Translations under genes and position numbers: made by a program
NCBI GenBank assembly: GCA_022496185.1
Contig: WTXG01000067.1
Span: forward strand, 1 to 64,000
DNA from: Multifurca ochricompacta
Lineage: Eukaryota; Basidiomycota; Agaricomycetes; Russulales; Russulaceae
Direction: 5' to 3'
DNA: 64,000 bases
Notes under the pieces: model-generated
What the model saw: the letters and a program-made list of their open reading frames with translations, nothing else
Databases searched by the model: none
Told to the model about the DNA's origin: nothing
In this document: piece after piece, positions 51,209-61,856 of the stretch
How the letters are laid out: every line of letters starts with the position of its first letter
How positions within the stretch are numbered: position 1 is the first letter of the stretch

Positions 51209-53896
51209 ATAGCTAGTGCTAGTAGTAATCTAAGAGATTCAAATCTGGCGACTGGGGAGAATGTTTCATTGAAGTCCACCCCTTCTACTTGGGTGAAACA
51301 TTTTGCCACAAGCCTAGCATGAAACTGTCCATCTGGTTTCAGCTTAAAGACCCATTTTGATTTGACCACCTTTCTTCCTTTTGGAAGATCCTCAAGGTGC
51401 CACACATTAAGTTTATCTAAGGCATCAATTTCATATTTACATGCCTCAAGCCATTCACTGGCATTGTCAGACTGCATTGCCTCCTGAAAAGTCAGGGGGT
51501 CTCTATAGGAGACACCTGCAGCATTTAGCAACTCCATATGTCCAAGTCTGGAAGAACCTTGCACAAATTCTGCATTATCCTCATTGTAAAATTGAGGATT
51601 CATACAACGTGAACATTTGGAATGGGCAGTATCAAGATCTAAATCTTCCTGCACAGCCCTGTCATGTCATGCAGAGCATGGACTTTCCCTGGTAAATATA
51701 GGTTGGGGAAGTCTGCCAACAGTCTTTTTGGACTGTCTTTTGGCACAAGTTCTTTGGGGGAGTTCTGATGGTTCCATGATTTGGGATGGAGGCATCTGAT
51801 AGATAGTAACTTCATGTGTATCTATTTCATTATCAGGTGTGGTAGGCTCAGGATTTATTTGAGGAGGTTCCACTACCTCCTGTTCCTCAACCCCAGCATC
51901 CTTGTCTTCAGGAGCCTGAGGAACTGTGGCTATTGCTGGTTGAGGCTGGACAGGCCTCTCAGTTTCTAATACAAAAGGCATAACTTTTTCCTTTTGTTTT
52001 CCCTTGCTGTCCTTGGCAAGGTTGGATGGGAAGGATCCTTCATCAAATGTCACATCTCTAGACAATATGAAGGATCAAGTATGCATATCCCATAAAAGAT
52101 ACCCTTTAGAATGGGGTGCATACCCGACAAAGACTGTTTCTCTGGCTTTGTGATCCAGTTTCCATCTTTTATCCTCTGGGACAGTATAATAGGCTAAGCA
52201 GCCAAATATTTTTAAGTATGAGACATCTGGAATGTCCCCATCCAGAAGCTTGAGTGGGGTTCTCCACTTATTAGAATGGATGGGTGTTCTATTGTATATG
52301 TGACAGGCTGTTCACACTGCACATTCCCAGAAACCTAGAGAGAGACCAGTGTGATGTAACATGCTAGTGGCCTTCTCCATAATGGTTCTGTTGAACCTTT
52401 CAGCCCTTCCATTTTGTTGTGGAGAATATGGCATTGTTAATTTATGCTCTATGCCAGCCTTCTCAAGTATTGACTTCAGCTCCCTATTAACAAATTCACC
52501 ACCTCAGTCTGTATGCAAGGTCTTTACTTTCTTGTCTGTTTTATTTTCCAAGAATGCCTTGACATTACTGAAGACTGATGTAAAATCACTTTTTGCTTTC
52601 ATAGCAACAACTAAAGCAGTCCTGCTAAAATTGTCTATGAAAGTGGTGAAGTATAGGTTTCCTTGTATTGAGGTACATTGTAGGGGACCAACTAGGTCAC
52701 TATGAATGACTTCCAAGGGTGCTGAAGCTCTCTTTTGAGAGGGAGGGAATGGAAGATGGTGTGATTTTCCCATTTCACAGCCATAGCATGGCTTGTCTTC
52801 CACTTGGCTATTATCAATACTAAGGCCTTTTACTGCCTTAGGAGCATGTCTTTTGAGGGCCTCTTTAGACATATGACCCATTCACAAATGCCAGGTATCA
52901 AGGCTACTTGATGCAGATTTATGGGAAGCAGTATTTAGATTCTGCATAGTTTTCCCTAGGACCCAATAAAGTCCCATAGCCTTGACACCTTCTGCTACTA
53001 AAGCATTTCCATACTTTATCTTGACCTCAGATGGAGTGAACTCCACTGAACCGCCTTTGTCTGTGATGCAGCTTGTAGACAGTATTCTCTCACTGCCAGG
53101 CATATAATAGACATTATTTAACTCTAATTCATAATTATTGTGAGTTTTTAATATGACTTTGCCCATTCCTTCAACTTGGACTATGGAGCCATCACCAATT
53201 GTCACCTGATGTCCTGTATGAGGGAAATATTCAGAAAAGTCTTCTAAATATGGTGTAAAGTGAGTGGTGGCTCTGCTGTCCATCATCCAAGGATTGCTGC
53301 CATCATCAACTTCTTGCATGTGTTCTGTCAAGATATAAAGAGAAATGCAAGGTGTCTCATGCACCTCCTGTATTCTGCCACTACCATTAACTATGGTAGC
53401 TATTTGTGTGGAGTTATTTTGTACACTGGGGCCTAGGGCCTAGCATGAGTGCACTCATGAGTTACCCAGATCTGAACTCATGGGTATTTAGATTAGATAA
53501 TCCCATACTTGGATCTGCATGAGTATGTTCCCATGGATCACCCAGAGCTGCGAGTCCTATACTCACATGGATCCGAGTACTTGTGGGTATACTTGTAGGT
53601 TTACTTGTAAGGTTTGAGGCAGCCAGAGATCTTCATCTTGCATACACAGAAAGAATATATATATTACTACACTCCCACGAAGTTTCAAGTCAGATCATGC
53701 ATCTGATCCAAAATAAAACAAGAATCAGTTACAATATCTATAGAAATGCGAAAAAATGTGAAAAAATGTGAAAAAAATGCAAAGTGTGGGGCACACCGAT
53801 TGGACTGTGCATTGCCTTCCTATCTAGGAAGGTAGGCTTAAGAATGCACACATTGGCACCATCGGTACAGAGATGCCAGGATCATGCCTAATTGAT

Positions 53897-54175
53897 AAGA
53901 TCAAAAACGCATTCACAATTAATTAGATACTTAGGATATACATCTAAGTGATAAGATCAAAAATGTGTTCACAGTTAATTAGATACTTAGGATATACATC
54001 TAATACAAGTGATAAGACCAAAAATGTGTTCACAATTAATTAGATACTTGGGATGTACATCTAACTGATAAGATCAAAAACACATTCACAATTAATCAGA
54101 TACTTAGGATGTATGTCTAAGTGATAAGATCAAAACACGTTCACAATTAATTAGATACAAGTGATAAAATCAATT
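53897..54175. repeat. Tandem repeat, ~56-base unit, about five copies
   Basis: Units start 'tgataagatcaaaaa' and end 'acatctaag'. The same dinucleotide position reads CG, TG or CA in different units ('aaacgca', 'aatgtgt', 'aacacat'), which shows independent decay of an ancestral CG on either strand. The last unit is shortened. Confidence 0.88.
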
Positions 54176-54221
54176 CTGCATAACCCTATATATAATATAT
54201 TGTGTGTCTTTACTAGTGAGG

Positions 54222-54301
54222 CTGGGTGGCTTAGTGGTTAGAGCACCAGACTGAGCTTGTTCCTGGAGGTCTTAGGTTCAATCCATGTTTCAGCCATTTC
54301 T
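54222..54301 (+). repeat. tRNA-derived sequence (SINE-like), not a functional tRNA
   Basis: Box A-like TGGCTTAGTGG and box B-like GGTTCAATCC lie at the spacing of a pol III promoter. The ends ggctggg and tttcagcc can pair as an acceptor stem. The T stem is poorly paired and the anticodon loop is too long, so it is a decayed tRNA or the head of a SINE carried by the hAT element. Confidence 0.5.
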
Positions 54302-54746
54302 GTTCTAGCTTGAGGAGCCTAGCAAAAAAATAAATTTATATAATAATATTCCCATGAGTATTCTGCAAGTACCTGTGTGGGTACCCGGGGTGCCAAAATC
54401 AATACCTGGATCCACATGAGTATTTTCCCATGGATCACCCAGATCTGTGAGTATCAATACCCACAAGTTTTCCCATGGCTCTACTCAAAAAACTCGTGAG
54501 TTACCCAGACTTGTGCTATGCCCTACTGGGGCCTTGCCCCTTCCTCTTGTTGCCTTTTTTGCCTGCATCAGCATTGGCTCTGTCCTGTTTCCTTTGCTGA
54601 CATTCATTAGCCTTGTGGCCTGGCTTCTGGCAATAGAAGCAGGTGACATCATTGGATGATGATGCACCTGCAGGATGTGGTGTGAAATTTTGTTGTTGTT
54701 TTGGTTTTTTGTTGACATGGGCTGCCTTGTTAAGGGCAGCCCCAAC

Positions 54747-55079
54747 ATGATTACCTTTGGCCAATGGCCTTTATCCCTCTCATTTATTGTCTGGCACTAG
54801 TGGACCTATTCCCAGTGTGCACAGATCATCCCTTGGGGTATATAAGGGTGTCTGTTTCATCTCTTACACTTCAGAGTTGTCTTCTCCTCTGAAGTGTAAG
54901 TCCCTTCTATTATACTTACTACCTTACCTTTGACTAACCGTCTCATGTAGATAACTTGTCTTTCTAGGTGTGTAGTATAGTAATATAGAGTTGTCTTCTC
55001 CTCTGAAGTATAACTTGTCTTTCTAGCCTTACACACTAACCACACAAGTCAGTATGCTGCACCTCATGCCTGTTTCACA
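54747..55079 (+). repeat. Partial Copia-A LTR, inverted relative to Copia-A2
   Basis: Starts inside the LTR at 'catgattacctttggcc' and ends 'catgcctgtttcaca'. It is nearly the inverse of 48577-48915, so Copia-A2 is bracketed by inverted LTR copies. The junction with Copia-A2 gag has a 'catg' microhomology. TATATAA lies at about 54839. Confidence 0.82.
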
Positions 55080-56010
55080 AAGCTGAAATCACATGCAACC
55101 CAATGAAGAAATCACACTTCTTTATACAACAGATGGAAGGACTACTAGTACAAACCTTTCAACTTGGCATGATTAATGACCTCCAAAGCAATTGAAGCTG
55201 GAACAATGAAAATTACACAGCCAACACCCTGGGAATATACTGAAGAATGATTTAAAGTGTCATATTTTGACTTTGGCATCAAGGAGTGAGCTTATGATGA
55301 GCTAAGAAAACTACAAATGACTGGTGGACAAATTGACAAATATTCAACAAATTTTGCATCTTTAGTCACTTGTTCCAATGTCCACCCAAATGACACCAGT
55401 ACTCTACATCTTTTTGTGTCTGGACTTCAAGGAGATTTAGAAAAAAACTGTGTCCTTTGTCATTGACTGACAACCTTACAGGAATGGGGACATGCAGCAC
55501 AACAGGAAAATACAGCTTATCTTACCATCAAAACAATTGAATGAGACCAACATGATTGCAGAACTTGATCCTCCACCCCTCTTGCACCTAGACCAACAAT
55601 GACTTCCAATACCCCATTTTGGCACCACCCTGCAAATCAATGACCAAATCAAATGCAACCCCCACAAGACCTGAATGCAATGGACATTGACATTATTCAA
55701 TGTGCCATCACAGATGAAGATAAAGAGCAATCCAAGTGCAAAGGTCTTTGCTTCTTTTGCATGAAAAAGGGGCATCTTTCATGTGACTGCCCCCACAAGA
55801 AGCCTTGTATCACCACTGCAACAGTCAATACCCTGACCACTCCTGCAACATTCACAACAAACTCCATGACACTGGCTCCCACACTGCAAACTGCATCAAA
55901 AAAATCCAATGCTGAATGAATTGTGGCCCTCCTCAAACAGATGACTCCAGAAGAAGAAGAGGAGGTTCAAGTGTTACTAGATAAAGAGTCAGGTTTTCTG
56001 CCAGCCTGAA
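55080..56010 (+). pseudogene. Gyp-D gag
   Basis: A third gypsy lineage. Readable: 'TPWEYTEE', 'YFDFGIKE', 'AYDELRKLQMTGGQIDKYST', 'TSTLHLFVSGLQGDLEKN', then 'QDLNAMDIDIIQCAITDEDK' and knuckle CFFCMKKGHLSCDC (about 55751-55792). Stops occur at about 55237 and 55287. No 5' LTR; the LTR just upstream belongs to copia. Confidence 0.82.
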
Positions 56011-56029
56011 GGGACATCCCACCCTTAAG

Positions 56030-59000
56030 GCCATTGTAGATCAGTTTGTACCTAAAGCTCTCAGAATACAAACATCATTTTCTACCATTGGACTGTGTCT
56101 GCACTCATTGACAGTGGTGCAACTGAAAATTTCATCCATCAAAAGTTTATCTCACAACACCACCTCCATACTAACCTCCTCCCTACTCCAAAAACAATCT
56201 CAAATGTCAACAGTTCTCTGAACACTGCTGGTTCCATCTCTTGTTTCCTTCCTTGTACAGTTCACACTGGCTCCAAAACCTGTTCATTCAACTTCTTTGT
56301 TATGGACCTTGGCAGTGAAGACATCATCTTAGGCTACCCTTGGCTTGCTCATACCTCACCAACTATCACCTGGCCAACTGCATCTGTCCAGGAGCATGTC
56401 TGTATCCTTCTGCAGGGGCAAAATTCAGTTCCTTCACCCCCAATACCCTATCACATTAACTCTACCTCTTTAGGACTACTACCTGGCAAAGAACTTATCA
56501 TGTGTCTGTCACCCACCACTGAACTAGCCATACAACAGCAACCTCCTTCAGATGTCACAATTCCAGAACAGTATCAACACTTCACCAAGGTCTTCTCCGA
56601 GGATGCTGCATTATGCTTCCCTGATGTGCAACAATGGGATCACACCATCAATCTAAAACCTGATGCTCCTGCAACAATTGACTGTAAGATTTACCCACTT
56701 AATCCAGCTGAACAAATTGCATTAGAAGAATTCCTACATGAACATTTATCAAAAGGCTACATTCACAATTCCAAATCCCAATATGCATCTCCTTTCTTCT
56801 TTGTAAAGAAGAAAGATGGCAACAAATTACAACCAGTACAAGACTATTGAAAGCTAAACAAACATACCCTCCAAAATATGTACCCTCTCCCTCTCATTGA
56901 TGAACTAATTGCCAAGGTACAACATGCAATGCTATTTACCAAGTTTGATGTTTGATGGGGCTATAACAATGTACATATCAAAGAGGGTGACCAGTGGAAG
57001 GCTGCTTTCAAAACAAACAAAGGACTTTTCAAACCTCTAGTCATGTATTTTGAACTAACTAATTCCCTGGCAACATTCCAAACCATGATGAATGCACTCT
57101 TTCAAAAGGAACTGGACAAAGGCTGGCTGGTAATTTACATGGATGACATCCTAATAGCAACCACCAATGACCCCACCTTCCACCAACAATGCATCACACA
57201 TGTCCTCCAAATTTTACTTGACAACAATCTATTCCTAAAACCATCAAAATGCACTTTTCACACAAATAAAATAGACTACCTTGGCATCATTCTCAAACAT
57301 GGTACTGTATCCATGGACCCTACAAAAGTTAATGGCCTTCTAGAATGGCCAACCCCCACATCTGTAAAACAAGTCTGTAGCTACCTCAGCTTTGGCAACT
57401 ATTATCATCATTTTATTAAGGGATATTCTCAACTTGTGTGGCCACTGATTGATCTCACTAAACTAGCCACACCATGGACCTGGTCAGAAAAAGAAGAGAA
57501 AGCATTCAATACACTTAAGAAAATGTTCAGTTCTGCCCCTGTATTATGACAACTGCACATACAAGAACCATTTTTTGTTACAACCAATGCCTCTGGCTAT
57601 GCAATTGGCACAGAGTTGGCACAACAAGATGCTTCTGGATGACTTCACCTGGTAGTGTTCCTCTCAAAATCACTAGACCAAACACAATGCAACTGGGATA
57701 TATACAACCAAGAGCTCTATGCTATCTGGTTCCCCCTTCAAGAGTGGAGACAGTACCTCATGGGATCACCTCATCCTGTTACAGTCTTTTCAGATCATCA
57801 TAATCTGCAGTATTTTTGCAAAATCCAAAAACTCAACAGGTGACAAGCACATTGGCATTTAGACCTAATGGAGTATGACTTTGTCATTAAACCTATACAG
57901 GGAAAACATAATATTATTGCTGATCTCCTCTCTCAATGACCTGATTACAACAATGGCCTCACAGATAATGAACACACAGTACTCCTCCCAAATGAAAATT
58001 GGTCTCTCAAAGTCATTCAACTCGCTGAAGATCACAATACTTATTGAGAAATTGCCAAACAGTTCCATGACCACCCACTAGCCAGACACCCTGGCCACTG
58101 CAATACCTGGGACCTTGTCACTGAGATTTATAACAGTCCAAATTTATGTGAGTTCATCACTAACTATGTTAAAGGATGCCATGCATGCCAAGCAACCAAA
58201 CCACACATGAAAACACCAGTTCCCCTCTCCCCCTTCAATACCCCCACAACCAAAGGCCCTTTTCAATTTATCTCCCTCAATCTCATCACAGACCTTCCTT
58301 TGTCACAAGGTTACAATGCTATTCTCACTATTGTTGACCAGGGATGCTCAAAAATGGCCAAGTTTATCCCCTGTTCTACTTCTATTACTGGTATTGATGT
58401 TGCATCTCTCTATTTCACACACCTCTTTCCCCTATTTGGTGTTCCAAAACATGTGATTTCTGATTGTGACCCCTGCTTCACATCAAGTTTTGTCAGAAAA
58501 TTGTGCAAGACTCTCTCCATCTCTCAAAACATTAGTACCACATTCCACCCCCAAACAGATGGCCAAATAGAACACATGAACCAGTGGGTTGAACAATACC
58601 TTTGTTACTGGACCTTTGGAAACCCCCATGCTTGGGCTCCTCTTCTCCCTATGGCTGAATTTGTCCATAACTGATGGTGTCATGATAAAACTAAGCTTAG
58701 CCCCCATGAACTACTCCTTGGCTTCCATCCTAGTCCCCCAAACTCCAAAATTACCACCCCAATCCCCACCTTATCAGATCACCTTGCTTCTATTCTCTCT
58801 GCCTGTTGTCTTGCATCCAAAGTTCTGGAACAACTGACACCTCTAATGCCATCTTTCTCCCTCTGTGATCAGGTCTGGCTCAAAGGTAAGCATATCTCCT
58901 CCCTTTTCCCATCCCAAAAGCTTGCCCCCTGCTGCCATGGACCCTTCATGATCACCTGCATTATCTCTCCCATTGCCTTTGAACTTGCCCTCCCTCCTTC

Positions 59001-59358
59001 CCTAAAGATTCACAATGTTTTCCATGCCTCTCTTCTCTCCCCATACATCACCACCTCTGCCTATGGCCCATCCCCACCTCAACCCCCTCCTGTCTTGGTT
59101 CATGGCACTGAGGAAGTTGAAATTGACCATGTCATTGGCCACTGCTGCTCAGGCTGCCTAGGCTGCCTCCAGTTTCTCCCTTGCTGGAAGGGGTTCCCAT
59201 CCTCTGACAATGAATGGGTCGATTATCATCATATTCATGCCAATGACCTCATTCATGACTACCTTTCCACCCTTCCCCCTTCCCTTGCTGCTGCCCTTCC
59301 TGTTCATAGTCTCACAAACCCTGCAATGGGAGGTAATTCACCTTCAAAACACCTACAG
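56030..59358 (+). pseudogene. Gyp-D pol with chromodomain
   Basis: Protease 'ALIDSGATENFIHQKF' and 'DIILGYPWLAHTSPTITW' (251-codon frame 56095-56850); RT with 'GYNNVHIKEGDQWKAAF' and YMDD (about 57141); RNase H 'WDIYNQELYAIWFPLQEW'; integrase zinc end 'CHACQATK' (about 58180), core 'LNLITDLPLSQGYNAIL', 'ISDCDPCFTSSF' and 'TFHPQTDGQIEHMNQW'; 'LKGKHISSLFPSQKL'; a diverged chromodomain 'FLPCWKGFPSSDNEWVDYHH' at about 59165-59260. Stops at about 56848, 56953, 57547, 57640 and others. No third ORF follows before the copia junction. Confidence 0.88.
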
Positions 59359-59710
59359 AGCCATATAGCCACTCCAACTTATTATACTTCTCATTAAGAG
59401 AAGGATAATGTGTGTCAGAAGCTACCTGAGAGTAGACTTCTTGGGTTACATTAAGAAAGAGGAGCCCAATGAGCATTTCCTCTTCTCCCATCCATTCTCT
59501 CAGGATGGGGTCAATCATCTCCTCCTGCATTTTCTCCTTTTCCTCCTTGTCTTCTGGGAGAAGTGGCATATCAGGGAAGGCATGAGTAACATGCCTCCTG
59601 AGCCCATTCATCCTCAGGAGGGCATCAAAGTTGGCAGACCAAACCTGCCAGTTGGAGCCATCAAGATGCTCCATCTTGGAGGAGGGAGGGAAAACAATTG
59701 AGGAAGGCAT
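59351..59710 (-). pseudogene. Copia-A3 gag N-terminal fragment
   Basis: ATG at 59710; 'MPSSIVFPPSSKMEHLDGSN' and 'WQVWSANFDALLRMNGLRRH', then 'GEEEMLIGLLFLNVTQEVYS' and 'LNEKYNKLEWLYGSVG', matching residues 1 to about 125 of Copia-A1 gag. After 'YGSVG' it runs into Gyp-D sequence. Confidence 0.87.
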
Positions 59711-60159
59711 TGAGATGTTATTGGTTTGTTCCTGGTTCCATGGAGCAGTTAGAACCAGTGCCCAGGTCTCACTTAAGAGTGCCACTCCATACTGTGGCAC
59801 TATGCTTCAGAACTTAAAGAAGTCCTGCCTTAGTGTGTGACTTTCTAGGTATAGTAGAGCTGTCTAGCACCATCCTGCAACTAGGCCTAAGCTCTGGTCA
59901 GACTGGCCAGAGGGACTAGTGTAAATGGAACAGGGAGTCATGTCATGGAGGAGCCAACCACAAGTTCCATTAGAAACAAAGGGTATAGAGCCCTTCCTCT
60001 AATGCTGGTGGTGGAGTCCATGATTAAGCCCTAGATGATTGGGGCCATGACTAAGTAGATGTGAAGTCTGTCTCTGGTAGGGTGTGGTTACCCTACAAGG
60101 CAACAGATACTTATGCCCAGAGATTAAGACTATATCTACTATGTATAGACTATAGTAGT
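59711..60159 (-). repeat. Copia-A3 untranslated leader fragment
   Basis: Homologous to the start-proximal leader of Copia-A1 (8181-8620): 'ggagcagttagaaccagt', 'cactatgcttcagaacttaa', 'gtccatgattaagccctag'. Cut at 60160 by a Gyp-A LTR. Confidence 0.85.
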
Positions 60160-60741
60160 TGTTACAAACCCCATTGTGTCTTTTCTTTTCTTGTCACATG
60201 ACTCCTTGTGTGGCCATGTTTGTGTTTTGTTGACTGAGGCTATGATGCTGTTGTACCTGTTTGTTCCTTATCTATGACTTGTTTCTTCACTTATCTATGA
60301 CTCATACCTTACATATGGACTCTTACATATTTTCCCATCAGAATCATGACTATACCAGATTCATCTACATATATTCTCACCTGGCCCACCTCTGCTCTGT
60401 TTCCCCCTTTAGTTATATTGTGACTTCATTGATAATGTATGTACCAACTCCAATTTAGACTCTGATACCTATTATGTATATAAGGCCCACTTAGAAAGCC
60501 TGTATACCTTAGACTTGACTTCTTAATTAACTTGGTGCATTATCTTCCAGGGGATCTCTAAGCTCAATCCTTGAATTGTCTCAGTGCTTCTGGCACTTTT
60601 CCACTCAATGGCATTTAGGGATTAGCTCCTTGTGTTGACTCATCCCTGACTCCATGCACTAGTAATGCAGTGTACATAGAACCTCATAGTTATGCTACAT
60701 GAACTCACATGTCATGCTGAATGCCCACACCAGGCATTACA
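60160..60741 (+). repeat. Gyp-A3 5' LTR (582 bases)
   Basis: TGTTACAAACCCC to CCAGGCATTACA, with TATATAA at 60477-60483 and AGACTTGACTT at 60511-60521, again 34 bases apart. The primer site AAGTCAAGTCT follows at 60744-60754 and is fully complementary to this LTR's own 11-mer. Confidence 0.92.
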
Positions 60742-60762
60742 TTAAGTCAAGTCTCCCTCACC

Positions 60763-61144
60763 ATGGCTTCATCTAGCCAAAGTCAGACCCTGCATAGAGA
60801 AGAGCTCATTGGCTGCCATGACAAAGATAACCTTTCACAACAAGTCCTTGGTTCTGCTGTCTGGAAGGACTTTGAAACCAAGTTTGGATACTACATCTAT
60901 CATGACAGCCAGTACCAGCCAGTTGAATACAATGACAACCAACAGGTCTGGTACCATATCCATTACTCTAGAAGCAAGAATTCCTGGGTCACCGCAGGAC
61001 CTGCTCCCCAGAATACAGCTTAGGACCTTGGAGAGAAAATCCACCTGCCATCATCACTGACTCTGAGCCTGAGGAATAAATACATCAAAGAACACAGTGA
61101 AGATGCACCATATATAGCCACAGCTTTAACAGCTCCATCAGTTG
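60763..61144 (+). pseudogene. Gyp-A3 gag, N-terminal fragment
   Basis: Retains the ATG: 'MASSSQSQTLHREELIGCHD', 'DNLSQQVLGSAVWKDFETKF', 'GYYIYHDSQYQPVEYNDN', then a frameshift after 'VTAGPAP' (about 61010). Cut at 61145 by the hAT element. Confidence 0.88.
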
Positions 61145-61169
61145 TAGGGCTGCACACCATACCTGTACC

Positions 61170-61330
61170 TCACAGTATGGACAGGTCTGTAGTACAGTTG
61201 CTGTACCCATGCTGTACCAAGCTTAAGTCAATGTCAAGATGGACAGTGGATGGGTACAGAAAATGCTGTCCAAACTGTCAAAAAGATGGCTGTAGACAGC
61301 ATTAGACGGCATGGACAGCATTCACTGAAT
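61170..61330. promoter_or_regulatory. hAT subterminal repeats
   Basis: At least four GGACAG or CTGTCC motifs and two related AGACAG or CTGTCA variants within 160 bases, plus GTACC and TGTAC motifs. In hAT elements such clusters are transposase-binding sites; this role is inferred. Confidence 0.5.
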
Positions 61331-61856
61331 GAGCTTTAATCTTGTCATTAAGCCACCAAAACTCCCCCACTATAGTATCTTTACCTATTTAGATAGCAGA
61401 TAAGCATTAGCTAAATATGGTAAAAATATGAGATAAGATAAATTAACTAATACTCAATGTGGTCAAAGCTGAAGTGAATGCATACAGAGTAGCAACCTTT
61501 TATACTGCTCAGAGGAGCACAACAATAAGTAGAATAAATATAGTTATTTGAATGTGACAAGACAGAAAGAATGTGTTGTGTGCAATGTCTCTGAATCAAT
61601 TATCTGACACACTTTAGATTATCTTATCACAATCATAAGATCAGGAGCCCTTGCTACCAGCCCATCTCAACAACAGGTATGCTTCCATTTTTCAAGAAGT
61701 AACTATTATTAAAATTTAATCCAAATAACAAGCACAATGCTCAATTTTCTTCTGTTGATTGCTGGGAAATGAGGGTGAGATCACTGCATTAAGGAGGCCC
61801 CAAGATGCAATAAATAGACCCTCAATCCATGTGGAGTCTTACAACTTTGCCTTACC

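Larger units (their letters stand above)
53434..54525. mobile_element. Non-autonomous hAT element with tandem repeats (1092 bases)
   Basis: Termini TAGGGCCTAGCATGAG and CTTGTGCTATGCCCTA, exact 8-base duplication ctggggcc (53426-53433 and 54526-54533) in Copia-A2 gag. The ends are rich in 'actcatg', 'gagttacccaga' and 'gggta' motifs in both orientations. The interior holds a tandem array and a tRNA-like segment; no transposase. Confidence 0.9.
49081..54750 (-). pseudogene. Copia-A2 gag-pol, decayed and interrupted
   Basis: Aligns with the Copia-A1 polyprotein from about residue 225 (zinc knuckle CFYCQKPGHKANEC at 54600-54660) to the C-terminus at 49380. Gag before that is missing. Inserted: solo LTR F (50636-51208) and a hAT derivative (53434-54525). 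The readable parts keep protease, integrase, RT (YVDD) and RNase H, but the protease motif reads DSRAT instead of DSGAT and several stops occur. Most stops seen correspond to CGA in Copia-A1 (at about 50125, 52074 and 52505), plus a small frameshift near 49750. Confidence 0.92.

Noticed and set aside
53897..54175. CRISPR-like array
   Set aside because: Direct tandem repeats without unique spacers inside a hAT element in a eukaryotic context.
54222..54301. Functional tRNA gene
   Set aside because: The T stem is mispaired and the anticodon loop is too long; kept only as a tRNA-derived repeat.
60721..60762. Start of Gyp-A3 gag at the upstream ATG (60721)
   Set aside because: That ATG lies within the LTR end; the conserved start in related copies is the ATG at 60763 (MASSS).
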